64,000 nucleotides of DNA from Papilionanthe hookeriana x Papilionanthe teres (lineage: Eukaryota; Streptophyta; Magnoliopsida; Asparagales; Orchidaceae): assembly GCA_022702705.1 (NCBI GenBank), contig CM040439.1:30010930-30074929 (forward strand), written 5' to 3'. The stretch's first letter is position 1. The number at the start of each line of letters is the position of its first letter. Shown here piece by piece: positions 56,001 to 64,000 of the stretch. Below the pieces are notes generated by a model. That model was not told where the DNA came from and searched no databases. It saw only the letters and a list, made by a program, of their open reading frames with translations. The translations under genes were made by a program, and so were the position numbers.

Positions 56001-58463
56001 TTTACATACATTCTACACAATTCATATGTATTAACATATCTAACACCTAAAAATTACCATTACCACTTTAAAAAATGAAATACACCTTCTCATGCAGAAG
56101 TTTAAAGCACCAAATATGTAAATATGAAAGTTTAGGTGTGTGGTATGTAAATACATAAGAATTGTATGATAGGTATGAAAGTTCCCTTTTCTTTTCCTAT
56201 TTTGTTACAACTATACACACTTGCTCTACAAATTGATCTAAAATGGTATATGCATCCCATGCCTGAGTTCAATCATCATAATGTAAAATGTTGACAGCTT
56301 CGTATTTTTCAGGCGATGATAGTCGCATCGTAAGCAGAATTATGGATCCCAATTATCTGAGTCGATTCGCAGATACGTTCCGAAACGTCGAGCTCACCAT
56401 ACAGAAACACGGGCCGTGGTCGTCTGCTTGGGTCGGCGAAGCCGGAGGCGCGTACAACAGCGGCAGCCGTCTCGTCTCCAACACCTTTCTAAACAGCTTT
56501 TGGTAACTAATTTGAGTGGAAATAAATGAGATAAAACAAGTTCTGAGTAGCTTAAATTCGAAGGGCATTTACATACATTTATACCACCCAATTCTTATGT
56601 ATTTAGATATCTACCTCCGTAAAACTTTGATTTTTACATTTATACCGCTCAAACTCTTAAAATGTGAAATGCACCTTTTCATGCATGGGTAAGGTGAGAT
56701 ATGTAAATACAAAGGAATTGAGTGGTATGTTGTAAATCTTCCTAAATTTCAATGTTCTACTCATAAATTGTTGGTTATCATTTCATTTTCTTCATTTTTA
56801 CATTTCAGTACCAAATAAGCCTAAGAAAATTTAATATTTACATGCAAATTAAATTTTTTTTTGCATAAGTTTAGGTATTTGGATCAGCTTGGTATGGCAG
56901 CAAAGTATGATACAAAGGTTTACTGTAGACAGACATTGATTGGTGGTAATTATGGCCTTCTTGACTTGGAAACATTCATACCAAATCCTGATTTTTACAG
57001 GCAAGTCCTTACAAATTGTTTAATTTTCACAAATATGTCTTTTTCTTCTAAATTTTTGAACTGTTGAACAGTGCATTGCTATGGCATAGGCTGATGGGGA
57101 AGGGAGTTCTTAGTGTTGATATTGGTGGATCTCCTTATCTAAGAGCCTATGCACACTGCAGGAAACAAAAGGTAAGAACTTGCTATGAAAATAAAAGGGA
57201 AATATGCATACAAACCACAAAATTCTTTTGTATTTACATATCTAACCCCCAAAGTTTGATATTTATAGTTATTATGGCTTGGTGTCATGTAAATGTTATT
57301 ATTGTGTTTGCATTTAATCGCGTTATAAAAGCTAAATATTGAAATTTATAAAAACTCAACCGATATTGTTGGTTTGTCATATTCATATGATTTGATCATG
57401 ACACACACAAATACACAAATACACAAATTCACAGAGAGTACTATTGTAAATATGGATGTTTTCGGGGTGATGCATGTAATTCTCCCATAAATTTTTATTG
57501 AAAAAATCTCTTCACAATCAAAGTATAAGAATTTAAACCGCTCCAAACAAAGCCTATATCTTTATAGAAAAGAACTTTTTAGTTGTATCCAAGCATTTTT
57601 GAGGGGGCTCATTGGCAAATTCCTTTTTGTTTTTCTTGGGACATTTACATATATACCTCACAATTCTCATATATTTACGTATTTAACATATAAACATTCA
57701 TATTCACATACATTACGTTCAAATCTTCAACATCACAATCTTGAAATAAACATTTTCATGCATAACTTTATGGCACCAATGTATTATAAGTGTAAACGTC
57801 AAACTTCGGTTGTTAGATTTATAAATACATAAGAATTGTATTGTATATATGTAAATATACCTTTTTTTAACTCACTCACAAGGCAAAGCTTTCAACCACT
57901 TGGAACATTTACATACATGCTAACATATTTTAACACCTAAACTCTACTTCTTACATTTATACCCTCCAAATCTTTCGTATCACATAAAAAATATCACTTT
58001 TCTTAACTTTTCATACATAAAATACACCTTTTCATATATAGGCACTGCGGCATAAATGTAAAATTTGAATGTTTAGGTGTCAAAAAGTTTCTTTTTTCTA
58101 ATACAAAACGCAACGGAATCACAGCCCGGCGTCTCCATGCTCCTAATCAACCTAAGCAAATCGACCGGTTTCGTCGTGACGGTTCGAAGCGATCAAAAAG
58201 TTCTCGAACAAACAGTCTCATGGTTCGAAAATGAAGTTTCTGATGGATCTGAGAGAAGAGAGGAATATCATCTGAGTGGAAAAGATGGAGATTATCTGAG
58301 CAGGACAGTGCTGCTGAATGGAAATCCTCTAAAGCTCACTGAAGATGGAGAGATTCCAGAGCTAATTCCTGTGCTCAATACTGTTAATCATCCTCTCAGC
58401 ATAGCTCCTCTTTCTATTGCTTTTGTTGTGTTCCCCAATTTTGAAGCTGTTGCTTGTGCTTGA
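53036..58463 (+). CDS. GH79 heparanase / beta-glucuronidase-like secreted enzyme
   Basis: Exons 53036-53260, 53657-53693, 53848-54031, 55475-55623, 55750-55986, 56313-56502, 56875-57000, 57072-57171 and 58125-58463 give 528 aa, with all phases consistent. Plant GH79 proteins are about 530-545 aa. Residues 1-24 form a signal peptide (core FKLVLVLLLFSL). Then FVCATIDWWPHEKCNYNQCP, PLRIRVGGSLEDQVVYGVG, GLFGFSEGCLSMGRWDELNR and IVTFGLNALYGRHRGRKGLW. WEFGNELSG holds the acid/base Glu201, and WVGEAGGAYNSG the nucleophile Glu320. VYCRQTLIGGNYGLLD and ALLWHRLMGKGVLSVD follow. Family members act on glucuronides, including arabinogalactan-protein sugars, in the cell wall; substrate here is inferred. 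Intron 7 (57001-57071) uses GC-AG (TACAG|GCAAGT). Introns are filled with MITEs, yet no exon is hit. The start at 53036 follows the acceptor; the ATG at 53051 is an alternative. Confidence 0.95.
53284..53561. mobile_element. MITE, GGGCATTTACA family, GH79 intron 1
   Basis: Left GGGGTAATTTACGTAAGTAG and CAATTCTTATGTATTTATGT; right GAATTGTGTGCAATATATGT and AAATGCCCC. AGATATGTAAATCATAAGAAT is present twice in a row near the right end, so this copy is about 35 bases longer than others. It begins 24 bases after the exon 1 donor. Confidence 0.8.
54104..54338. mobile_element. MITE, GGGCATTTACA family, perfect 9-bp duplication, GH79 intron 3
   Basis: TATCTTTTA stands on both sides (54095-54103 and 54339-54347). 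The left end is GGGTAATTTACATGCATACA; the right end, reverse-complemented, GGAAGATTAACAAACATACC. Between them: CACCTAATTCTAC, ATCTTTCATATCACG, AAAGAGTGAAATACACCTTT, TCATTCGTAGG and GCTAGATAGGTAAATACAT. This is the clearest copy for defining the ends; 235 bp. Confidence 0.88.
54768..54989. mobile_element. MITE, GGGCATTTACA family, 9-bp duplication, GH79 intron 3
   Basis: TATTTTTTG and TATTTTATG flank it (8 of 9 alike). The left end GGGGCATTTACAAACGTACC and the right end with GAATTAAGTGATAAATCTTCC; inside CCAATTCCTATGTATTTACA and GAAGTTTAGGTGTTAGATAT. 222 bp. Confidence 0.85.
55240..55366. mobile_element. Half MITE, GGGCATTTACA family, GH79 intron 3
   Basis: It keeps CTATTTTTGATGTAATATTA, AAGTTTAGGTGTGAGATATG, AATACATAAGAATTGTATGC and TATGTAAATGTCCC; the left arm is missing. 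Confidence 0.65.
55993..56186. mobile_element. MITE, GGGCATTTACA family, GH79 intron 5
   Basis: Left TTGGGGCCATTTACATACAT, right AAGTTTAGGTGTGTGGTATG and CATAAGAATTGTATGATAGG; centre AAAATGAAATACACCTTCTC. It starts 7 bases after the exon 5 donor. No clear duplication. Confidence 0.75.
56562..56742. mobile_element. MITE, GGGCATTTACA family, GH79 intron 6
   Basis: Left AGGGCATTTACATACATTTA, ACCACCCAATTCTTATGTAT; centre GTGAAATGCACCTTTTCATG; right GAATTGAGTGGTATGTTGTA. TAAATTCGA and TAAATTTCA flank it (7 of 9 alike). Part of the middle is deleted (181 bp). Confidence 0.78.
57197..57489. mobile_element. Diverged MITE, GGGCATTTACA family, GH79 intron 8
   Basis: The left arm is clear (GGGAAATATGCATACAAACC, TTTGTATTTACATATCTAAC), the middle is different, and the right end GGGGTGATGCATGTAATTCT fits loosely. 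Confidence 0.5.
57639..57862. mobile_element. MITE, GGGCATTTACA family, GH79 intron 8
   Basis: Left GGGACATTTACATATATACC and TATTTACGTATTTAACATAT; centre GAAATAAACATTTTCATGCA; right TAAATACATAAGAATTGTAT and TATATATGTAAATATACC. Confidence 0.75.
57901..58083. mobile_element. MITE, GGGCATTTACA family, right end cut, next to exon 9
   Basis: Left TTGGAACATTTACATACATG and TAACACCTAAACTCTACTTC; centre ATAAAATACACCTTTTCATA; right arm stops after GAATGTTTAGGTGTC. Only about 40 bases, including a T-rich tract, separate it from the exon 9 acceptor at 58124. Confidence 0.72.
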
Positions 58464-58506
58464 TGAGTTTTAGTTATATGTTTTGTTTTGTTTTGGTTTG
58501 TTTTTT

Positions 58507-58713
58507 TGGAAGATTTACATATATACCGCGTAATTTTTATATATTTACATTTCTGATGTCTTATGTTTTTAGATTTGTATGCGTAGCAGTTAAGTTTAGA
58601 TTTTCATGTATAGATTTATGACGACAAGATGTATAGATTCATGAATATAAAATGTTTCGATGTTTTATATGTAAATGCATATGAATTGTGGGGTATGTTT
58701 GTAAATTTCTCCC
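58507..58713. mobile_element. MITE, GGGCATTTACA family, 3' flank of the GH79 gene
   Basis: Left GGAAGATTTACATATATACC, right TGCATATGAATTGTGGGGTA and TGTTTGTAAATTTCTCCCC. It lies 44 bases behind the stop codon and so may form part of the 3' UTR. Confidence 0.7.
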
Positions 58714-58835
58714 CCCTTTCCTTTCATTGTTGAGGATAGATTGGTAAATGAAAATTGTAGAGAAACTTATTTGTTGGAATGTTAACCAATGTTCTCAATT
58801 GCTATGATGCCTTGGGGGCTGTTTTGGATCACTTC

Positions 58836-59050
58836 GGGATAAATACATTTAGGCCCCTCGAAACAATAATATTTACAATTTAATCATTGATTTTTTTGTA
58901 CTACCGGATCAATGTATTTATGCGTGTCATAATCAAACTATTGCGAATTTGATAAAAATGAAAAATATGGGTTGGGGTTTTATCATGAAATTTGATATTT
59001 TAGTGAGAATTTGAAAAATATATGAAAGAGGGGGGCTGATTTGTAAATAT
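58836..59050. mobile_element. MITE of the second family, right end missing
   Basis: GGGATAAATACATTTAGGCC at the left, then AATCAAACTATTGCGAATTT, GATAAAAATGAAAAATATGG and GGTTTTATCATGAAATTTGA match the reverse complement of 30668-30919 over more than 200 bases. At GATTTGTAAATATT it passes without a gap into a half copy of the other MITE family. Confidence 0.72.
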
Positions 59051-59178
59051 TTGGGTTGTATTAATGATATTTTTTATGTGATATGAAATATTTGGGTTGT
59101 ATAAATTTACAAAACAAAATATAGGAGGTGGATATATGCAAATACATAAGAATTGAGGGTTATGTATGTAAATCTTCC
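59051..59178. mobile_element. Half MITE, GGGCATTTACA family, joined to a different MITE
   Basis: TTTTTTATGTGATATGAAAT, AAATACATAAGAATTGAGGG and TATGTATGTAAATCTTCC are the right half of the family. The left half is replaced by the second family. Confidence 0.68.
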
Positions 59179-59354
59179 AAAAAAAAAAAAGGAGTTGAAA
59201 TGAAATTTGTCAAATTGAGAGCAGGATTTGTTTGGTATGTCTGTAGCCACCTGTAGAAATGCTTACAAAATTTTTGTGAGAGATGCAAACTTCTTAAAAT
59301 CTTTTGTAAATATTATGAATTTAAAGGAGTAAAATAAAGTAGGATTGTAATTAT

Positions 59355-59505
59355 TGTTAATGATATTTTGTTGTCATCTGTTCGGTCCAATTGTATATGT
59401 ACTGGTTTGGTTCAGTTTGACTGTGTCTGTATTAAGTTGTGTGTGTTTCTGGTATTGAAGTAATTCCATTTCTTTATGTTTCTTCTCTGCTTTCAATTTA
59501 TTTCA
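59355..59505 (+). repeat. 5' LTR of the Copia element
   Basis: TGTTAATGATATTTTGTTGT to AATTTATTTCA. It matches the 3' LTR except for a deletion of about 57 bases after GGTTCAGTTTG. Confidence 0.85.
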
Positions 59506-59518
59506 TGGTATCAGAGCC
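59506..59518 (+). other. Primer-binding site for initiator tRNA-Met
   Basis: TGGTATCAGAGCC adjoins the 5' LTR. It is the usual Copia primer site, complementary to the 3' end of initiator tRNA-Met. Confidence 0.85.
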
Positions 59519-59849
59519 GTTGCCGCTAGGCATTCATTCCCTCCCCCTTGTGATCTGTTCGCGGGGTTTTCCTCCTCGTTGAGTGTTGTTCTTCCCCTGT
59601 TCTTTCTTCTCCGAGTCGTCCCGTCGAATAATCCGAACTCTGAGACCTGTTTCTTCCTGCATGTGCATCTTCTTCTTTTCATTCCTTTTGTTATTATCTT
59701 CGATTTTAAATTCTTTCTGTTAGGAACAGTGTTACTTTCTTAAATCTTTATGGGTAATCTTTTAAGGGAACATTCCTTTTTTCTTCTTTCCTTCTTCTCC
59801 TCTTACCTTTCTTATAAGGACTCACTCAAACTCCTCCATTCACATTGAC

Positions 59850-60780
59850 ATGACCACCAATTCAAGCAATTCCCTACCCAAAGATCACCTAATTCCTACT
59901 CAACTAAAATTTCTGTTGGGTAAAGCGCCTTTTAGCACCGACAATCATCCCATTTGGAAGGTAGAAGTGTTGAAATTATTTTGTCTCAATGTGTATGATG
60001 GCTTTTCTTGATGGTTCTTATTGCTGCCCAAATAAATTCATCCAAGATACTTCAGAAAACATCATATCAAATCCCGACTTTAGCAAATGGATTTTAATTG
60101 ATCAAAATCTTACCGTTGCCATTGTCTCACCTTCCATCCTACCCTATCTTCTTAACCATGAGAATTGTGTTGAATTATGGAACACCATCGAACGATGCCT
60201 TCAATCCTCCAATATATCCTGCATTTTTCAACTTAAAAAAAAATCCATCATGTCTCTAAAGGTGATAAAACCATGACTCAATATTTGTTTGATATCAAAT
60301 ACAAAGTTGATATTCTTGAAACGATGGGAGTAATTATTGATGTCAATGATATAATACTCTATACTCTCAATGGTATACCATCCATCTAGCATGCCTTCAA
60401 GACCTCCATTCGAACTAATCTACAACCCATTAGCTTGGATGATCTTTATACCCTGCTATGCAGTGAAGAAGCTACTCTCGCTCAAGAAGCACTCAAAGAA
60501 GCTCATCCTCATAATACCACTGCATTGGTGGCACCATTGCGCAACAAAAACAAGAGTTAATTCACCACCTCCTTCAACTGAAATCAGCAAACTCACAACC
60601 CCTCCAAAAACAATTCAAGTTCCTCCAAGGCGCAATTATCAATGGCTTTCGACAAGTTCCTAACAACATCAAGAACAATATCAAGTGCCAAATCTGTAAC
60701 AAAGTTGGGCACTCCTCATTTAGATGTTGGCACATGCATGATCACAACTATCAGCCCACTAAATCTTTTATTTCAAATGC
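59850..60780 (+). pseudogene. Copia gag with zinc knuckle, broken
   Basis: The ATG at 59850 begins MTTNSSNSLPKDHLIPTQLK. After a shift the frame 59989-60276 continues with FLDGSYCCPNKF, WILIDQNLTVAIVSPSILP and LWNTIERCLQSSN, a Copia-type gag. A zinc knuckle CQICNKVGHSSFRC (C-X2-C-X4-H-X4-C, all four ligands kept) is at 60686-60727. Three frames are needed to read it. Confidence 0.8.
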
Positions 60781-62330
60781 TCCATCCAATTTAGATCAGC
60801 AATGGATCTTGGATAACCATTCTACTCAACATCTTACCACCAATTCAAATCAACTTCACAACGTTCAAGAATATAAAAGCGACAACTCCATATTCGTTGG
60901 CAATGGCTAACAACTTCTCATTGCTCATATTGGTCAAGAGATTCTTCCTACACCTACTTGTAAGCTTTTGTTTTCAAATATTCATCAAGTACCTAACTTA
61001 GCATACAATCTGCTCTCTATTCATAAGTTAACTACTCAAAACTCTTGCACTATTACTTCACTGCTAACAATTATTCAATTATAGATATGCAGACCAACAG
61101 AGTTCTCCTTGAAGGACCCTGGATTTAAGGGTTGTACCCTATTCACCTTCCTCCGCATGAGTCCAACACTTTATCATATCTTGCTCTCATATCTGTCCAA
61201 CATGTACTAGATCTTTAGCACAAACAACTTGGACACCTCACAATCACATTCAACAAGTATTAGCTTCTAGATTATAACATGTTATCCCCAAAATCTTTTG
61301 TGCTTCTTGTAACTTGTCAAAAAGTCAAAAATTGCCCTTTATAATATCTTGTACCAGGGCTATGGTTCCTTTACAATTTAATCATTTTGATGTTTTGGGC
61401 CCTTCTCTCTCCACGCCTTATCAAAATTATAAATAATATGCAATTTTTGTTGATAATTTGTCCCACTTTACTTTGGTATGCATGCTTAAACATAAAAATG
61501 ACACTTGTACTAAATTTCAAGAATTTAAAAGCCTTGTTGAAAATCAACTCAACTCTATAAAAAATTCCTCAAACTGACGGTGGAGGTGAGTATTGCAACT
61601 CTAGTTTTAATAATTACCTTGCTCAAATTGGCATTCAATATTAATATACATGTTTGTACACTCTGAACAAAATAGTGTTGCTGAATGAAAGCATAGACAC
61701 CTTATGGAAATGATACGTACTCTCTTACATGATGCTCATTTAACTACTCATCTCTGGGCCGATTTCATTCTTAGTGCCTATTATCTTATTAATCGCTTAC
61801 CCACCGAAACACTTGAATATAAATCACCATATGAAATTTTATTTCACAAGCAACCAAACTATCAACACCTCAAAATATATGGTTGTCAATGCTTTCCGTG
61901 GCTTAAGCCTTATCTCAATAATAAACTTAAACCCTTCTCTAAAGAATGCATTTTTCTAAGCTATGTACCCTCCAAAAAAGGTTGCAAGTGCTTAGATACT
62001 TCTACCGGTAAAATCTAAATCTCTCTTCATGTCATATTCAATGATTTTGTCTTTCCCTATCAGCATCAAAAAAATTTTGCTCCTCATCATAATTTGCTTC
62101 CCTCATCTATACATGCACTCCTATTGGTTCCTTCCACATTTATTGTATCAAATAAGTTCACTCACAATGATCCCAAACAAACAACTTCCCATTTGCACTG
62201 CTCTACTGGTCTTAATTTCGTACTACTGATTCTCATCTACCTCTTATTTTCAATATTTCACATACTCCCACCTATATCGACCCACCCTTACTCACCAACT
62301 ATGACCCTCCATCTGCTCCTTCTCCTCCTC
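60781..62330 (+). pseudogene. Copia protease and integrase, broken
   Basis: WILDNHSTQHLT at 60803 is the protease site where WI.DSGAT.H.T is usual; the catalytic Asp-Ser-Gly is altered. QVPNLAYNLLSI follows. LGHL and CASCNLSKSQKLP near 61320 are the integrase zinc-binding part, and the frame 61704-62018 has MIRTLLHDAHLTTHLWADFI, YLINRLPTETLEYKSPYEIL and KIYGCQCFPWLKPY, the integrase core end and C-terminal region. Stops are frequent between 61030 and 61690. Confidence 0.82.
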
Positions 62331-63789
62331 TTCCCTCACACCATATGATTACTAGAACTAAAACCAACAGTATTAAACCTCACAAAATTCTCAATCTTAC
62401 TTATCAATAAATTAACGATCCCACTACCTACAATATGGCAGTTAACTAAGAACATTGGAGGAAAGTATGTCTTCAGAATTTCAAGCTTTGCATAATCAAG
62501 AGACATGGGAATTGGTACCTCCCACAACTCAGTGTAATGTTCTTGGTTGCAGGTGGACTTCTAGAACCAAATTCAGATGGGAAAGTGGCTTAATACTAGG
62601 CTCGACTTATGGCTCAGGGTTTCAAACAACAAGAAAGCAAAGATTATGTTGAAAACTTTAGTCCAATAGCCAAAATTATTACAATTCGAATCTTTCTTAC
62701 CATTGCCATTACCTACAAGTGGCAAATTCTTCATTTTGACGTTTCCAACGCATTTCTTTATAGTGTCTCAACACTACATATCTTCAGTCTATTCAATTTC
62801 ATGTCAGCTCAGTCGATAAGTCCCTCTACGAGTACCATTACAACAACACTCATATTATATTATGATCTATGTCAATGATATCTTAGCAATTGGAAATGAC
62901 TCTCATAATATTGATAATACACTTCAAAGCTTATAGTACAAATTTAAAATGAATACATCGAGCTGCATCTCCAAGTTTCTCGGCATACAAACAACTCATA
63001 CTTCTTATGGTTTACACCTAAATCAAGCAACTTATACTCAACAAATTTGTCATACTTCAGGCATGAATAATTCTAAACCTTTGCAAAATCCAAACACTAG
63101 GAAGTCTTGTCAACTCAATGATCATTCTTTCTATCGCAAACTAATTGGTTCTTTATAGTATCCGACGCTCATGCTACCTGATATAGCTTATGCTATGAAC
63201 CATTCCAGTCAAACCATACACCAACCAACTCAAAATAGCTTTCAACAGTTAAAGCGTATCCTTAGATATTTACAAGGCAATGTTTAAATTGGATTACCAA
63301 TCATTTTAGGATCATTAGAATTTATCACATTTTTCGATGTTGATTGGGCTGGTGACCCTACAGATCGAAAATCAACTACCGGTATATGTATTTTTCTTGG
63401 GTCTACACTTATTCCTTGGAAAATTAAAAAGCAAGCCAACCGAAGCTGAATATCGAGCTCGAGCTACAACGACAATCGTGAATGTTTGGCTCCAACGTTT
63501 ACTCCAAGACTTTCAAATTACTCTTACTGAACCTACATCTCTCTATTATGAAAATACCTCTATTATAGCACTTGCCAACAATTCAATGTTCCATGCAAGT
63601 ACCAAGCACATAGAGATTGATTGTCACTATATTGGAGAATATATCAACACCAAAGTTCTTACGGTTCATCTTGTCAATACCTTTGATCAACTCATTATCT
63701 CTTCACTAGATCACTTACCAATTCTAGGTTCAAGTTTCTTCACAATAAAATTGACAATCTTCGACAATGATCATCAATTTGAAGGGAGA
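62331..63789 (+). pseudogene. Copia reverse transcriptase and RNase H, broken
   Basis: The frame 62455-62652 gives FQALHNQETWELVPP and GCRWTSRTKF; 62609-62878 gives AQGFKQQESKDYVENFSPIA and FDVSNAFL. The active site reads YVND at 62868-62879 in place of YVDD. Between FDVSNAFL and this box only about 118 bases remain, where about 330 are usual, so about 200 are deleted. RNase H follows: DWAGDPTDRKSTTGICIFLG, EAEYRARATTTI, ALANNSMFHASTKHIEIDCH. It is dead by several independent lesions. Confidence 0.85.
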
Positions 63790-63997
63790 TGTCAATGTAT
63801 GTTTATTGTCGGCTGTTAGGTCCAATTGTATATGTATCAGTCTGATTCAGTTTGTAATTTCCTAGCTTCGGTTTAGTCTCTATTCTAATTATTCTATATT
63901 CTATGGATAGGACTGTGTTTGTATTATGTTGTGTGGGATTCTTATATTGAAGTAATTCCATTTCTCTATGTTTCTTCCGTGCTTTCAATTTATTTCA
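63790..63997 (+). repeat. 3' LTR of the Copia element
   Basis: TGTCAATGTATGTTTATTGT to TTATTTCA, 208 bp, longer than the 5' LTR by an internal piece with TAATTTCCTAGCTTCGG. Three more bases complete the window. Confidence 0.85.
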
Positions 63998-64000
63998 ATT

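Larger units (their letters stand above)
59355..63997 (+). mobile_element. Copia-type LTR retrotransposon, complete in outline, decayed
   Basis: LTRs at 59355-59505 and 63790-63997, a primer site TGGTATCAGAGCC right after the first, a purine tract TGAAGGGAGA right before the second, and gag, protease, integrase, RT and RNase H in the Copia order. ATTAT precedes the left LTR and ATT, the last three bases of the window, follow the right one, in keeping with a 5-bp target duplication. Many stops and shifts show it is not autonomous. Short LTRs and size fit the Ale/Retrofit group, but that is a guess. Confidence 0.9.

Overview
The window is nuclear DNA of a flowering plant. It is AT-rich, has spliced genes with long introns, and carries Athila-type and Tat-type Ty3/gypsy elements, Copia elements, RTE-type LINEs, a tRNA-derived SINE pair and many MITEs. 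No rRNA, tRNA or CRISPR array was seen. The species cannot be told from the sequence.

Three host genes look intact. (1) 17267-32631, minus strand: a GAUT13/14-type galacturonosyltransferase of pectin synthesis, six exons, 536 aa, with clean GT-AG junctions and phases that agree throughout. (2) 39326-44621, minus strand: a two-exon gene for a 328-aa acidic protein with a mitochondrial-type presequence and a telo-box in its leader; I do not recognise its function. (3) 53036-58463, plus strand: a GH79 heparanase/beta-glucuronidase-like secreted enzyme, nine exons, 528 aa, with both catalytic glutamates and one GC-AG intron.

The rest is mainly mobile DNA. 1-11105 is a decayed Athila-like element: 5' LTR-like part, no gag, broken pol, post-pol motif, env-like remnant, polypurine tract and 3' LTR. 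It is followed by a related LTR in opposite orientation (11542-13257). 13.3-16.5 kb holds a decayed minus-strand reading frame, an LTR-like promoter and an RTE 3' end. The GAUT introns hold RTE copies, a Tourist-like MITE, and an LTR element without pol (27284-30256) whose left LTR is split by an RTE insertion with a 15-bp duplication. 33-37.3 kb is intergenic: tandem SINEs, GTTCG-rich repeats and an RTE split by a tiny MITE. 47427-50718 is a Tat-like element reduced to gag and part of protease between two LTRs. 59355-63997 is a Copia element complete in outline, with broken frames and the start of its target duplication at the window edge.

The most distinctive feature is a palindromic MITE family of about 220-240 bp whose terminal repeats read like GGGCATTTACATACATACC. 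About 20 whole or partial copies occur between 18.1 and 59.2 kb, 11 of them in the introns and 3' flank of the heparanase gene. Several have 9-bp target duplications, two of them exact, which points to a Mutator-type origin. Three other MITE families here also show 9-bp duplications. Nested insertions give a relative order: MITE before RTE at 43.7 kb, LTR element before RTE at 27.6 kb, RTE before small insertion at 18.8 kb and 36.7 kb, and one MITE inside another at 51.2 kb.
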